From positions 1,250,529-1,314,528 of the forward strand of contig NZ_CP036268.1 in assembly GCF_007744515.1 (NCBI RefSeq): DNA of 64,000 nt, given 5' to 3'. A program made the position numbers and the translations under genes. Source of the stretch: Stratiformator vulcanicus (lineage in GTDB: Bacteria; Planctomycetota; Planctomycetia; Planctomycetales; Planctomycetaceae). Positions 37,960 through 46,817 of the stretch are shown here, piece after piece (position 1 is the first letter of the stretch; each line of letters opens with the position of its first letter). The notes beneath the pieces are model-generated. The model searched no databases. It saw nothing but the letters and a program-made list of their open reading frames with translations, and was not told where the DNA came from.

Positions 37960-38463
37960 TTAAATCTCTGCCGAGTTGACCGCCGACTGATGAAACTGCC
38001 TTCGCGAAACTGATTGCCAGCCGACTTGAGTCAAACCGACCGCCATCATAACGAGGCCTGCTAAGAAGAACTGCACAATCGGGAAGTCGACCAGGGTCCA
38101 CAATTCGTGCCGCGCGAATGCCCAGGCATACTGCGGACTATCGAGTTCCCGTGCGAGCCAGAGTGACCGACGCTGCAGGAGGAAAGCGATGGTCAGGGCG
38201 GCGCTGGCGACCGAAATAGCAAAACCGGCACTTGCCAATCGCCGAGGGGGTAACATTAAACTAAGGACAGCAACCGGCCCCGCGAAGAAAACCAGCCAGA
38301 AGGCGTGAAAGGAAAGTAGTGCTTCGACCGGCGGTCCGCAGCCCCAAGGTCCGCAATAGTTTCGGTCGGTCAGGCCGACAAACAGGGACTGCTGCAACAC
38401 GAAGATCATGCTAGCCCCCCAGGCAGCGAGTCCCGTCATCCAGATTGCGATGCGATAAATCAT
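37960..38463 (-). CDS. Small four-span membrane protein, unknown
   Basis: A 167-residue protein with four hydrophobic segments: IAIWMTGLAAWGASMIFVL, FHAFWLVFFAGPVAVLSLML, AGFAISVASAALTIAFLL and IVQFFLAGLVMMAVGLTQV. The first loop carries two cysteines (YCGPWGCGPP). I do not recognise a family. It is convergent with moxR, 22 bp from its stop, and divergent from the permease operon. The long, hydrophobically coherent frame supports a real gene although no good ribosome-binding site precedes the ATG. Confidence 0.7.
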   Translation of the reverse strand: MIYRIAIWMTGLAAWGASMIFVLQQSLFVGLTDRNYCGPWGCGPPVEALLSFHAFWLVFFAGPVAVLSLMLPPRRLASAGFAISVASAALTIAFLLQRRSLWLARELDSPQYAWAFARHELWTLVDFPIVQFFLAGLVMMAVGLTQVGWQSVSRRQFHQSAVNSAEI

Positions 38464-38689
38464 GCCGACTGTGATTAGTGAAGAACTGTGAGTAGCGCAA
38501 AATTGCCATTCGCAGAATCGTTCGATTCCGAGTGATCTCTCACCGATCAGTCTATCAACTTTCTAAAGACAAAATCGTCAAGAATGAAATGTTAATTCCG
38601 AATTTCATCCAAGTTAAACGCATCGTCACGTCTTCTCGTCGATCGTTGGCTGAAACGGTTCACTTGTCTGATCGTGTAGGGGTTGGCTG

Positions 38690-40237
38690 TTGACTCTTGA
38701 TTTGCCCACTATCGAAATGTTCGTCGTGACCCTGGTCGTCGGGGCTGCGCGAACGATTGTGGAAGGCTCGGCGACGATCCTCGCGGGGATCGTGACCGCG
38801 GCCTATCTGCGCACGCTCGCAACTCCAGAGAAGGTAGCCGTCATCTTCCGCGGTGAGGGGCCGCAGGGACTGCTGCGGGCGACGCTCGTGGGTATGGCGC
38901 TGCCGGTCTGTGCCATCGGGGTCCTGCCGGTGCTGCGCGAGTTGCGTCGGCTGGGGCTACCGACTTCGAAGCTGCTCACATTCGGACTCGCCGCGCCGCT
39001 ACTGAATCCGATCACGCTGGTCTATGGGCTCAGTGTCCTCTCCTTCTCGAACTTCCTGCTGGTGGTGGCAGCGACCGTGGTCGTTTCAATCACGGTTTGC
39101 GACGTCTCCTCCCGATTCGCCGTTGATCCCCAGCCGACTTCGGAGCCACTGCCCCGGGGACTGACGGGAGGAACACGATTATGGAACCTGTTCATCGCGT
39201 CCGGTCGAATCGCGACCGGGTGGACCGCGACCGACTTCGCCATTGTCGTTCTGGTCTCGGCGGTGACGGCCTCATTCCTGCCGCCGGGGTTGTTTGAAGA
39301 GTTGTGCTCTCGTTCCAATCGGCTCGGACCGATCGAGGCGACGGCACTGGCGTTGCCTCAATACGTCAGTCCGGCGACCGGGGTGATGCAGCTCTCTTCG
39401 CTGTCGAAAGTCAATCTTTCGATCCCCACGGGACTCGCCGTCTATGTCTTCGGCGTCGGCTTCAGCGCGGGAACCATCGTCTGGCTCGTGAAATGGTTCG
39501 GACCGCGTCGGGTTACGGCGCTCGGGTTGGCGACGATCTTAGTCGCGGTCGCGGCTTCCTACGGTTCGCAGAGCCTCCTCCCGGTCCCCGTGGCACAGGA
39601 GGAAGAGACGCACGGGCTCGACGCGCTGACCCGCCCCCATCATGCCAGTTTCGGCAGCCTCGGCCACGCCGTTTCCTATGGTCTCTCTTACACCGATCCG
39701 ATGATGCGGGGCGGTGCGGTGTTGCTCGCATTGCTACTCACGTCCGGAGTCGTCTTTCGATTGCTGAAGGTCCGCTTCCGCGACGATGACCCGGAGAAGG
39801 TCGCCACCGACACAGATAGCCGAATGAGCCGCGCAGTCCCCGCGTCTCAAATCGGGGCCGTCGCCGTCTGTGGGATGGCCCTCTTCGTGTGTCTGGTCAG
39901 TTACATCTATTTCCCCGGCCCGAAGGAATCGATGGAAGAGATGAGGACGCTGCAGGCCGACGCGATCGTCGCAATAAGGACGGGGAAGACGGGCTGGGCG
40001 CTGGAGCAACTTGCGGCTTGGGATCAGACGGCGGCGAAGCTCCCGGTCGGAGCGGCTATCCGTTTTTCCTTTCCGACGGCGGAACAGAGATCCGCGACCC
40101 GGGCCCTGCGAACCCAGCTCTTATGGATGCAAGATCGCGTCCGCGACGGCGACATGATCGCCGCGACTCAACAATCGGGTGACTTGATGAATCTCCAACT
40201 TGCTGCCCAGCGCGCCTACCTGCGAGAGCGACCGTGA
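38690..40237 (+). CDS. Permease resembling ArsP_1/DUF318 family
   Basis: A 515-residue polytopic protein starting at TTG 38690, with AGGGG seven bases upstream and no better start nearby. About nine membrane spans are visible. The block LPVCAIGVLPVLRELRRLGL followed by FGLAAPLLNPITLVYG matches the position of the PxCSCGxxP...APxLNP signature of ArsP_1/DUF318 permeases, several of which export metals or organoarsenicals. Here the second Cys of CSC is lost (VCAIG). The C-terminal 110 residues are a soluble tail after a span (VAVCGMALFVCLVSYIYF), with a helical region that is not recognised. It overlaps the next gene by four bases (GTGA), so they are translationally coupled. Substrate unknown; metal is an inference from the ATPase in the operon. 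Confidence 0.8.
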   Translation: MTLDLPTIEMFVVTLVVGAARTIVEGSATILAGIVTAAYLRTLATPEKVAVIFRGEGPQGLLRATLVGMALPVCAIGVLPVLRELRRLGLPTSKLLTFGLAAPLLNPITLVYGLSVLSFSNFLLVVAATVVVSITVCDVSSRFAVDPQPTSEPLPRGLTGGTRLWNLFIASGRIATGWTATDFAIVVLVSAVTASFLPPGLFEELCSRSNRLGPIEATALALPQYVSPATGVMQLSSLSKVNLSIPTGLAVYVFGVGFSAGTIVWLVKWFGPRRVTALGLATILVAVAASYGSQSLLPVPVAQEEETHGLDALTRPHHASFGSLGHAVSYGLSYTDPMMRGGAVLLALLLTSGVVFRLLKVRFRDDDPEKVATDTDSRMSRAVPASQIGAVAVCGMALFVCLVSYIYFPGPKESMEEMRTLQADAIVAIRTGKTGWALEQLAAWDQTAAKLPVGAAIRFSFPTAEQRSATRALRTQLLWMQDRVRDGDMIAATQQSGDLMNLQLAAQRAYLRERP

Positions 40238-42039
40238 GCGATACCCCGGACCGATCGCCCGACACGAAATCCAGCTCAGGGTCGGCCGAGCCGATGCTGC
40301 GAAGCGCGTTGTGGTGCGTCGGGATCGCCGCCGTCACTGCGTTCGCCTATGCCTTTCAGATCGAGTCGGGATTGTTCCGCGCCGCAGGCTTGGAGTTATG
40401 TCTTTGCGCCACGGCGATTTGGGCGGCGCTCGATGCCGCAAAGTCCCGCCGTCGGCTCGATGCGGACGACTCAGCCAACGCGCTGGCCAAGAAGCGGGAA
40501 ACGAGTGCGGTTCATCATTTGTTCGTCGCCGCACCGACTGTGGCAGTGCTGGTGTTCTCAGTCCTTTCTCTCCTGTCGCAACTGGTCGAGATCCCGCGCG
40601 CCCAGTCCCAACAGCAGGTGATCGGCGGCGCGATCGCCGCGGTACTGGCAGCCAGTCTCTGGACGGTCTTTGCCCGGTCCCTGCGGCAGGCGGAGCGAAA
40701 TGTATTTCCTGAACTTTTTGCCGTCCGCGATGCCTTGTCGGAGGCCCGGCTGGCGGCCCTCGTATCGGGCGGCGCGTTGCTCATTGCCACCGTTTATCGC
40801 CCCGCCGAGAGCTGGGCGGCATGGGCGATCAGCATTTGGACGCTTGCGGTGGGAACCGAGCAATTGCTTCGAGTTCTCGCCGGCTGGTTCCGCCCGATCA
40901 CCCGCGACGAGCCGCTCGTCGCACCGGTCCACTCGCTGCTTCGGGAGGTGTTCCTCTCAACGACGAATCCCGTCGGAGCGTTGTTCGACATCGCCGAATC
41001 GCGGTTCGGTTTAAGCCTGCGGTCGTCTTGGACGATCCGCTTCTTCCGCCGGTCGATCCTGCCGATCTCAATCGGTTGTGTGCTGATCGTCTGGCTGGCG
41101 ACCTGTTTCGTGGTCATCGAGCCGCACCAGGCCGGGCTGCGGGAACGCTTCGGTGTCGCCGAACGGACCAAGCTCGAACCGGGACTGCACACAAAGCTGC
41201 CGTGGCCGTTCGGGACGATCCGCCGCTATCCGGCGGGTGTGGTCCAGACGATGCAGGTCGGCTTCGAGGAAGCGATCGACGAAAGCCTCGTCTCGCTCGA
41301 CCAGGAACGCTTACTCCTATGGACGAAACCGCACGCGCAGGAATTTTCATTAGTCCTCGGCTCGGAGACCGAACTGGTCGCCATCAACGCGATCATTTAT
41401 TTCCAAATTGCCGAGGATGTTGAGGGATTCCTCAAGCACGCATTTGCGACTTCGAATCCGCAGTCGGCACTGGAGGCGTTCGCCTATCGCGTCTTAATGG
41501 AGGAGACACGTTCGGCGACGCTCGACGAAATTTTATCGCGTGGGCGGGACGACTTTGCCGAAACGATTCGCCGGCGTTTGAGTGAGTATTCCGCCGCGAA
41601 TGACCTCGGGCTTGAGATCGTGGATGTCGCGCTCATTAACCTGCACCCTCCTGTGCAGGTGGCGACGAATTATCTCGACGTCGTCAATGCCGAACTCGAC
41701 AGCTCACGCGTTGTGACGACCGCCAAAGGAGAAGCTTCGAAGCAGGTACTCGACGCCGAGACAGAAAGCGGTTTGCGCGTGGCGACGGCGAAGGTCGACG
41801 CAGCCAAACGTGTCTCTGAGGCAGGGCGGGAGTCGGCCGAGTTTCTCGCAGTCGGCGAAGCCTACGCCGCCGCTCCGGAAACGTATCGGCTGAGGCTCTG
41901 GTTCGAAGCGTTCGAACGTGTGCTCTTCGGTCGTCGGCTGTTCGTGATCGATGCAGCATTACCCAACGTGATCTTTGACGAACGGGCCGACGGGGCGAAC
42001 ACTTCACTTCCGAATGCGGCGATCTCGACGACACCTTAA
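40234..42039 (+). CDS. SPFH (HflK-like) membrane protein with polytopic N-terminus
   Basis: A 601-residue protein starting with GTG inside the permease stop. The N-terminal 300 residues hold about six hydrophobic spans, which ordinary HflK lacks (it has one). After the last span (LPISIGCVLIVWLATCFVV) comes an SPFH/band-7 domain at about 300-480 (IEPHQAGLRERFGV, LEPGLHTKLPWPFGTI, RYPAGVVQTMQVGF, LVAINAIIYFQIAEDVEGF, EETRSATLDEILSRGR). A coiled-coil region follows (DAETESGLRVATAKVDAAKR, interrupted). SPFH proteins form large ring or cage assemblies that organise membrane protein partners such as the FtsH protease. No ftsH is nearby; the partner here is more likely the transport proteins of the operon. 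Confidence 0.88.
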   Translation: MSDTPDRSPDTKSSSGSAEPMLRSALWCVGIAAVTAFAYAFQIESGLFRAAGLELCLCATAIWAALDAAKSRRRLDADDSANALAKKRETSAVHHLFVAAPTVAVLVFSVLSLLSQLVEIPRAQSQQQVIGGAIAAVLAASLWTVFARSLRQAERNVFPELFAVRDALSEARLAALVSGGALLIATVYRPAESWAAWAISIWTLAVGTEQLLRVLAGWFRPITRDEPLVAPVHSLLREVFLSTTNPVGALFDIAESRFGLSLRSSWTIRFFRRSILPISIGCVLIVWLATCFVVIEPHQAGLRERFGVAERTKLEPGLHTKLPWPFGTIRRYPAGVVQTMQVGFEEAIDESLVSLDQERLLLWTKPHAQEFSLVLGSETELVAINAIIYFQIAEDVEGFLKHAFATSNPQSALEAFAYRVLMEETRSATLDEILSRGRDDFAETIRRRLSEYSAANDLGLEIVDVALINLHPPVQVATNYLDVVNAELDSSRVVTTAKGEASKQVLDAETESGLRVATAKVDAAKRVSEAGRESAEFLAVGEAYAAAPETYRLRLWFEAFERVLFGRRLFVIDAALPNVIFDERADGANTSLPNAAISTTP

Positions 42040-42074
42040 ATTTATTCTTTATCACAAACGACTCGGTCGAATTA

Positions 42075-43076
42075 ATGGCAAAGCAATCTGACAAAAAGCG
42101 GGCGACGCTGGCGGGTACGCTTTCGCGTTGGCTGATTGCGACGACGCTGGTCGCGCTCCTGGTGGGCTACGCCTGTTACCTTCAGGTACCCGAAGGCCGG
42201 GCCGCCGTCGTGACACGCTTTGGTCAGCCGGTGCGCGAACTCGTTGAACCGGGGCCTTATTTCAAACTGCCTTGGCCGGTGGAAGATGCCCGGCTGATCG
42301 ACATGCGAAAGCGTGTGTTTAATACCCCGTATACCGCAACCTTAACGCGCGACCGCCGCAATGTTGTGCTGCTGACCTATGTCGTTTGGCGTGTTGCCGA
42401 ACCCGAGCTATTTCTGCAATCGGTGGGTGATGAGAAGGCCGCAGCGGCCAAACTCGACGGCATGGTCACCGCCGCAAAAAACACCTTAATGGGTCGCTAT
42501 GATCTCTCAGCCCTTGTATCGACCGATCCGAGCAACATTAAGACGTCGGAAATTGAGGCGGGGATCGAGTCAGACGTCCAATCGGTCGCGGCTGAGAAAT
42601 TCGGCATCGCCGTCGAACAGGTCGGTTTTAAGCGAATCGCCTATGAAGACGCCAACGTCACGGCGGTGCTGGCGCAAATGCGGGCCGAGCGAGAGGCCGA
42701 GGCCAAACAGCTTCGCGCGTTCGGTGATAAAGAAGCTCGGCGGATCCGTGATGACGCGGCGGTGACGAGTGAGGAAATCCTTCGCGATGGTCGTCTCACT
42801 GCGGGCAAGATTCGCGGCGAAGCCGAGCGCAAAGCGGCCGAAATTTATGCCAAAGCACATCAAACCGATCCCGACTTCTATCGCTATTGGCGCTCGCTCG
42901 AAGCACTGAAGCGGACGCTCAGCCGCGACGCAACCGTGGTCCTGCGAACCGATCAAGGCTTCTTCGATCTGCTGACCGATCCGCCCGAGGCACCGCGTCC
43001 GGTACCGACACCTTCCGGCGGACGCACGCTTGCGAACGAGCGCGACGGCCGCCTTAACGGAGGCGGCGATGAGTGA
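42075..43076 (+). CDS. SPFH (HflC-like) membrane protein
   Basis: A 333-residue protein with one N-terminal membrane span (LIATTLVALLVGYACYLQV) followed by an HflC-like SPFH domain (VPEGRAAVVTRFGQPV, LVEPGPYFKLPWPVEDARLI, LTYVVWRVAEPELFLQSVGD) and a charged coiled coil (AQMRAEREAEAKQLRAFGD, EARRIRDDAA). The closing FYRYWRSLEALKRTLSRDAT and VVLRTDQGFF blocks are as in HflC. It lies 35 bp after the previous SPFH gene and its stop overlaps the next start by eight bases. HflC normally pairs with one HflK; here it sits between two HflK-like proteins. Confidence 0.93.
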   Translation: MAKQSDKKRATLAGTLSRWLIATTLVALLVGYACYLQVPEGRAAVVTRFGQPVRELVEPGPYFKLPWPVEDARLIDMRKRVFNTPYTATLTRDRRNVVLLTYVVWRVAEPELFLQSVGDEKAAAAKLDGMVTAAKNTLMGRYDLSALVSTDPSNIKTSEIEAGIESDVQSVAAEKFGIAVEQVGFKRIAYEDANVTAVLAQMRAEREAEAKQLRAFGDKEARRIRDDAAVTSEEILRDGRLTAGKIRGEAERKAAEIYAKAHQTDPDFYRYWRSLEALKRTLSRDATVVLRTDQGFFDLLTDPPEAPRPVPTPSGGRTLANERDGRLNGGGDE

Positions 43077-44193
43077 CACATTCCACCCGGAAGAGCAACC
43101 GCCGAGCGATGGCGAATTCGTTCCGCCCCCCGTGCCGCCCAAGCAGCGGACGACCGAACGCTTCTCCATGATCGAGGGCGCGGCGTCCGGCCTGCGGATG
43201 GTCAGTTGGCTCGCCGTCGGTCTGTTCGTCCTGTTTTGGTGCTCGGGCATAACGACGATTCAGCCGGGTGAAGTCGGGCTGCTGTTGCGCTGCGGGAAGC
43301 TCGTCGGAGCGACGCCGTCCGAGCAGATTCGCCAACCGGGCCTCCTGCTCGCGTTGCCTTACCCGATCGACGAAGTCATTCGTGTCCCCGTCAAACAGGA
43401 GCGGGAGATTTCGGTCGCCGCGTTACGGTCGCGACGGATCGATCTCGATGGCGTTAAAACCGGCGTGGGGCTTAACGGCTATGCCCTCTCTGGCGACCAG
43501 AACATTCTGCAGGCCGACCTGACTTTGAAGTATCGCATCCGCGACCCGATCGCCTATCGGCTTGGCAACGACGACCCGGAGCGCATCCTACGCGACATTG
43601 CGACGGGGGCGGCGGCCGAGACGATCGCTGCATGGAACGTCGACGACGCTCTCCGGCTTCAACGGGAATCGGACGTCGGTCCGCAGAAGCTCGCCTTCGT
43701 CGTACGTGACTCCGCTCAGCAACTGGCCGATACCACCCGGCTGGGGGTCGAGATCACCGCTGTGGAGTTTCGTGAGATTCAGCCACCCGAGGCCGTCGCG
43801 GATGCCTTCCAGTCGGTGCAAAGCGAACGGATCGCCATCGAAACGAAGAAACGGGAATCCGAGGGCTTCGCCGCCCGCACCGTTCCCGCCGCGGAGGCGG
43901 AGAGCAACTCGATGATTCAGGAAGCCAACCGGCTCGCGACCGACCTGCGAACGCGAGCCGAGGAAGAGGTCGAGTTGTTCGACCGCCTGCACGACGAATA
44001 CCGGCGGAATCCCGAATTGGTTTGGAACCGCCTGCATCTCGAAACGATTGAAGGCCTGATGCGTGACGGCAGCCAATTCCGGTTCGTCGACCCGGGAACG
44101 CGGCTGATCCTCACACCAAGAGGGCACCGCCACACGCAGGAGACCGCTTCACCACCCGATAAGACGACACCGGCCGCCGGAGGTGAATTATGA
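43069..44193 (+). CDS. SPFH (HflK-like) membrane protein
   Basis: A 374-residue protein starting at ATG 43069 with GGAGG five bases upstream; the coding frame from 43030 is only an extension through the previous gene. A proline-rich cytoplasmic N-terminus (FHPEEQPPSDGEFVPPPVPP) is followed by a membrane span (VSWLAVGLFVLFWCSGITT), the SPFH domain (IQPGEVGLLLRCGKLVG, GLLLALPYPIDEVIRVPV, ADLTLKYRIRDPIAYRLG) and a coiled coil (ERIAIETKKRESEGFAART). It overlaps the ATPase start by four bases (ATGA). Its gene order, directly before a P-type ATPase, suggests physical association with the pump. Confidence 0.92.
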   Translation: MSDTFHPEEQPPSDGEFVPPPVPPKQRTTERFSMIEGAASGLRMVSWLAVGLFVLFWCSGITTIQPGEVGLLLRCGKLVGATPSEQIRQPGLLLALPYPIDEVIRVPVKQEREISVAALRSRRIDLDGVKTGVGLNGYALSGDQNILQADLTLKYRIRDPIAYRLGNDDPERILRDIATGAAAETIAAWNVDDALRLQRESDVGPQKLAFVVRDSAQQLADTTRLGVEITAVEFREIQPPEAVADAFQSVQSERIAIETKKRESEGFAARTVPAAEAESNSMIQEANRLATDLRTRAEEEVELFDRLHDEYRRNPELVWNRLHLETIEGLMRDGSQFRFVDPGTRLILTPRGHRHTQETASPPDKTTPAAGGEL

Positions 44194-46115
44194 GCAGCAT
44201 GACCGCGCCGGTTGCCGATCGGATTCAACGCGACCTTGATGCCGGGATGACGGTTGGGGAGCGTCTGCGTCTGGGCCTGCGTATTGGGACGGCGTTGGCC
44301 GCGGGGGTGCTGCTGATTGCCGCCTACGCGATCGGATGGGCCTTTCCCGCAGAGCAGGGCCCCATCGCTGAGAGTTTGAAGGCACTGGCCGCGATTCTCG
44401 TTTTGCTTCCGATCCTGCGGGAAGCGGCTCGCGGCGTGTTGACCGGTGCGACCGATGCCTACAGTTCCCAACTCGTCGCGATCGCGTCGCTCGCCGCCCT
44501 CGCCGTAGGTGATTTTGCCACGGCTGCGCTGATTCCGATCATCCTTAGCGTGGCGTTTTTTCTCGAAGAACGCAGTGTGCTCGGAGCGCAGGCGGCGATT
44601 GAAGGTCTTAAGTCGCTGCAGGCCAGAAAGGCCCGACGCCTTGATTCCCGCGGCCTCGAACACGAGGTCGAGACCGATGTCCTGCTCCCCGGCGATACGG
44701 TCGTCGTCCGCCCCGGCGAGACGATTCCGGCTGACGGCACGGTGGCGAGGGGGCATTCCGCAATCGATCAATCGACGATCACGGGTGAGTCGACGCCGGA
44801 GGATGTGGCCCCCGGCTCGACAGTCTTCGCCGGAACAATTAATCATAACGGGCTGCTGCACATCACGGTGGCGACCGCGGGTGGCTCGTCGACGTTGGGA
44901 AAGGTACTGGAACTCTTAAAAGATGCCGAGCAGTCCAAGACGGCGATGCTGCGATTAATTGAGCAATATGCGAAGTACTTTGTGCTCGGTGTGCTGTTGA
45001 TCGCCGGAATTACGCTTTTCCTCAGCCGCGACCTGTCTCGGGCGATCGCCGTGCTCGTGGTCGGTTGCCCGGGACCGTTTATTCTTGCCGGCCCCGCCGC
45101 GATGGTCGCAGCACTCGCTTCGGCTTCACGAAAAGGAATATTAATTAAGAATGCGAAGTTCCTTGAAGCGTTGACGGAAGTTGACTCGGTGATCTTCGAC
45201 AAAACCGGAACCGTCACACTCGGCCAATTGGAAGTCGCGTCACTGATGCCTCATGAGGGCACGGATGAGGAACTGCTGCGGGCGGCGACCGTTTGTGCCG
45301 AGGCATCGCAGCACCCGGTCTCGCGAGCGATCATTAATTATGCGAATCAGTTGGAACGATCGGACCACCTCGAATCGACATCGGCAGAAGAACTCGCGGG
45401 TCGGGGCGTTATCGCGAAAACGGATCAGGGACGTTTCGTATTGGGCCGTCGCGTTTGGGTTGAACAATCGGGCTTTGATCTGCCCGTCGAACCCGACCAC
45501 GCCGGGCCGATCGTGTGGGTCGCAGTGGAGACCGCAAAAGAGAAACGTTGCCTCGGCTGCGTACTCTTGGCTGATCATGCGCGGACCGATGCGAAAGAGG
45601 TCATCGAGGATCTGCACCGAATCGGCATCGAACGGGCAACCTTATTAACCGGGGACCGTCGACAGGTTGCTGACCAAATCGCATCGGAACTTGGCGTCGA
45701 CAATGTCGTGTCGGAAGTGTTGCCGGGACATAAACTCGATGTGGTTCGAGCCGAACGTGAGGCGGGCTATCGCGTGATGGTCGTCGGCGACGGCGTCAAC
45801 GATGCCCCGGCGCTGGCGGGCGGAGACGTCGGCATCGCCATGGGAGCCGCCGGGGCGGAAATCGCGCTTCGCAGCGCCGACGTGGTCTTAATGACCGAGC
45901 GCCTCGATCGACTACCATTCGCAGTCGGGCTTGCCAGACGCACCCGAACGACCATTCATCGCAATGTGATCGTGGGAGCGGGCCTGACGATCGTGATGCT
46001 CGGCCTCGCCTCGGCGGGCTATATTTCCCCGATCGCCGGCGCCGTCCTGCAAAACGTCGGCGAGCTCTATGTGATTATTAATAGCGCTGCCCTTCTAAAA
46101 GATCGTGCCGGCTGA
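44190..46115 (+). CDS. P1B-type (metal-transport-like) P-type ATPase with CPG motif
   Basis: A 641-residue ATP-driven cation pump. Motifs in order: actuator TGES at 198-201; membrane motif GCPGPF with Cys293, where P1B pumps carry CPC, SPC or TPC; phosphorylation motif DKTGT with Asp337; SQHPVSRA (the P1B-specific HP) near 375; TGDR near 490; and hinge GDGVNDAPAL near 533. There is no N-terminal heavy-metal-associated (GMTCxxC) domain, and only about six to eight spans are visible, so the N-terminus is short. The CPG form makes metal choice uncertain (zinc, cobalt, copper or other). ATG overlaps the SPFH stop, so it ends a tightly coupled five-gene operon. Confidence 0.93.
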   Translation: MSSMTAPVADRIQRDLDAGMTVGERLRLGLRIGTALAAGVLLIAAYAIGWAFPAEQGPIAESLKALAAILVLLPILREAARGVLTGATDAYSSQLVAIASLAALAVGDFATAALIPIILSVAFFLEERSVLGAQAAIEGLKSLQARKARRLDSRGLEHEVETDVLLPGDTVVVRPGETIPADGTVARGHSAIDQSTITGESTPEDVAPGSTVFAGTINHNGLLHITVATAGGSSTLGKVLELLKDAEQSKTAMLRLIEQYAKYFVLGVLLIAGITLFLSRDLSRAIAVLVVGCPGPFILAGPAAMVAALASASRKGILIKNAKFLEALTEVDSVIFDKTGTVTLGQLEVASLMPHEGTDEELLRAATVCAEASQHPVSRAIINYANQLERSDHLESTSAEELAGRGVIAKTDQGRFVLGRRVWVEQSGFDLPVEPDHAGPIVWVAVETAKEKRCLGCVLLADHARTDAKEVIEDLHRIGIERATLLTGDRRQVADQIASELGVDNVVSEVLPGHKLDVVRAEREAGYRVMVVGDGVNDAPALAGGDVGIAMGAAGAEIALRSADVVLMTERLDRLPFAVGLARRTRTTIHRNVIVGAGLTIVMLGLASAGYISPIAGAVLQNVGELYVIINSAALLKDRAG

Positions 46116-46128
46116 TCTGAGAGCGTCG

Positions 46129-46148
46129 CGCCCGGCGTTGATCGGGCG
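46129..46148 (+). terminator. Possible terminator of the permease-SPFH-ATPase operon
   Basis: Stem CGCCCG/CGGGCG with an eight-base loop, 14 bp after the ATPase stop. The following sequence has only a weak T-rich stretch (ttgcgggctgttttgg), so efficiency is uncertain. Confidence 0.4.
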
Positions 46149-46590
46149 TTGCGGGCTGTTTTGGTTTATCGAGTTTTAACTACGCGATCGTTCCGCGGTT
46201 CGCAGGAACCTCGGCTTATTGGAATGGGTGCCGGGGTGCGTGTCGCCCCCGCATCTGGGTGTTCGTGAGCTTATTGCACCGCCGAGTTTCCCGACAGGGT
46301 TTCGAACTTCACAATGGGCGCGATGCAAGGCATGAGCCGAGTCTCGCCGACGGAATCGACACGCCCTCCGCATACGGCGCAACCCGAATCAATAGGTTAG
46401 AGGACTGGTGCACCACCTCTTATCACCCCGCCGGTGATCGCAGCACTTTGCTGCCGTTCACGCGGCGGAAGTTGCCGCGGCAAACCGTCGGGCGCGTCCG
46501 ATTTTTTCTTTCGATCTCGAATCACAGCAACTGAGGCTCTGAACTCAAAACACGAAGAATAACAAGCCATATTCAATAATCATCGGGTAG

Positions 46591-46624
46591 CCCGGCCGAT
46601 GTTCGGCCGGGTGCCGACAGGCAC
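46591..46624. repeat. Two-hairpin REP-like element
   Basis: CCCGGCCGA-TGT-TCGGCCGGG (46591-46611) is a perfect nine-base-pair stem with a three-base loop. It runs directly into GTGCC-GACA-GGCAC (46611-46624). Paired palindromes of this kind in intergenic DNA resemble REP elements. No second copy of this exact element was found in the window. Confidence 0.6.
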
Positions 46625-46817
46625 AGGATGTTGTTCGAGAAACTTACAATGGAGTGAGTTGATTCCACAGTTCGAACGCTTCTCGAACGGCATCTTGTCG
46701 CTGCGTGACCGGGCTGACGCGTCGGTCGGCACAACCGGTGCATGGCTGCATCTCCCTCACTGCCACGCTCCGTCGCAATGCCACCCACCACACACATTTC
46801 GTCGGAAATGCATGAAC

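Larger units (their letters stand above)
46116..46817. other. 702-bp intergenic region without supported genes
   Basis: The region separates the metal-pump operon from the GNAT-TIR gene. Short open frames (46259-46534, 46599-46919) lack ribosome-binding sites and motifs. It holds a possible terminator at 46129-46148, a 12-bp palindrome TTGCCGCGGCAA at 46472-46483, and a two-hairpin REP-like element at 46591-46624. It may mark a junction of acquired DNA. Confidence 0.5.
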
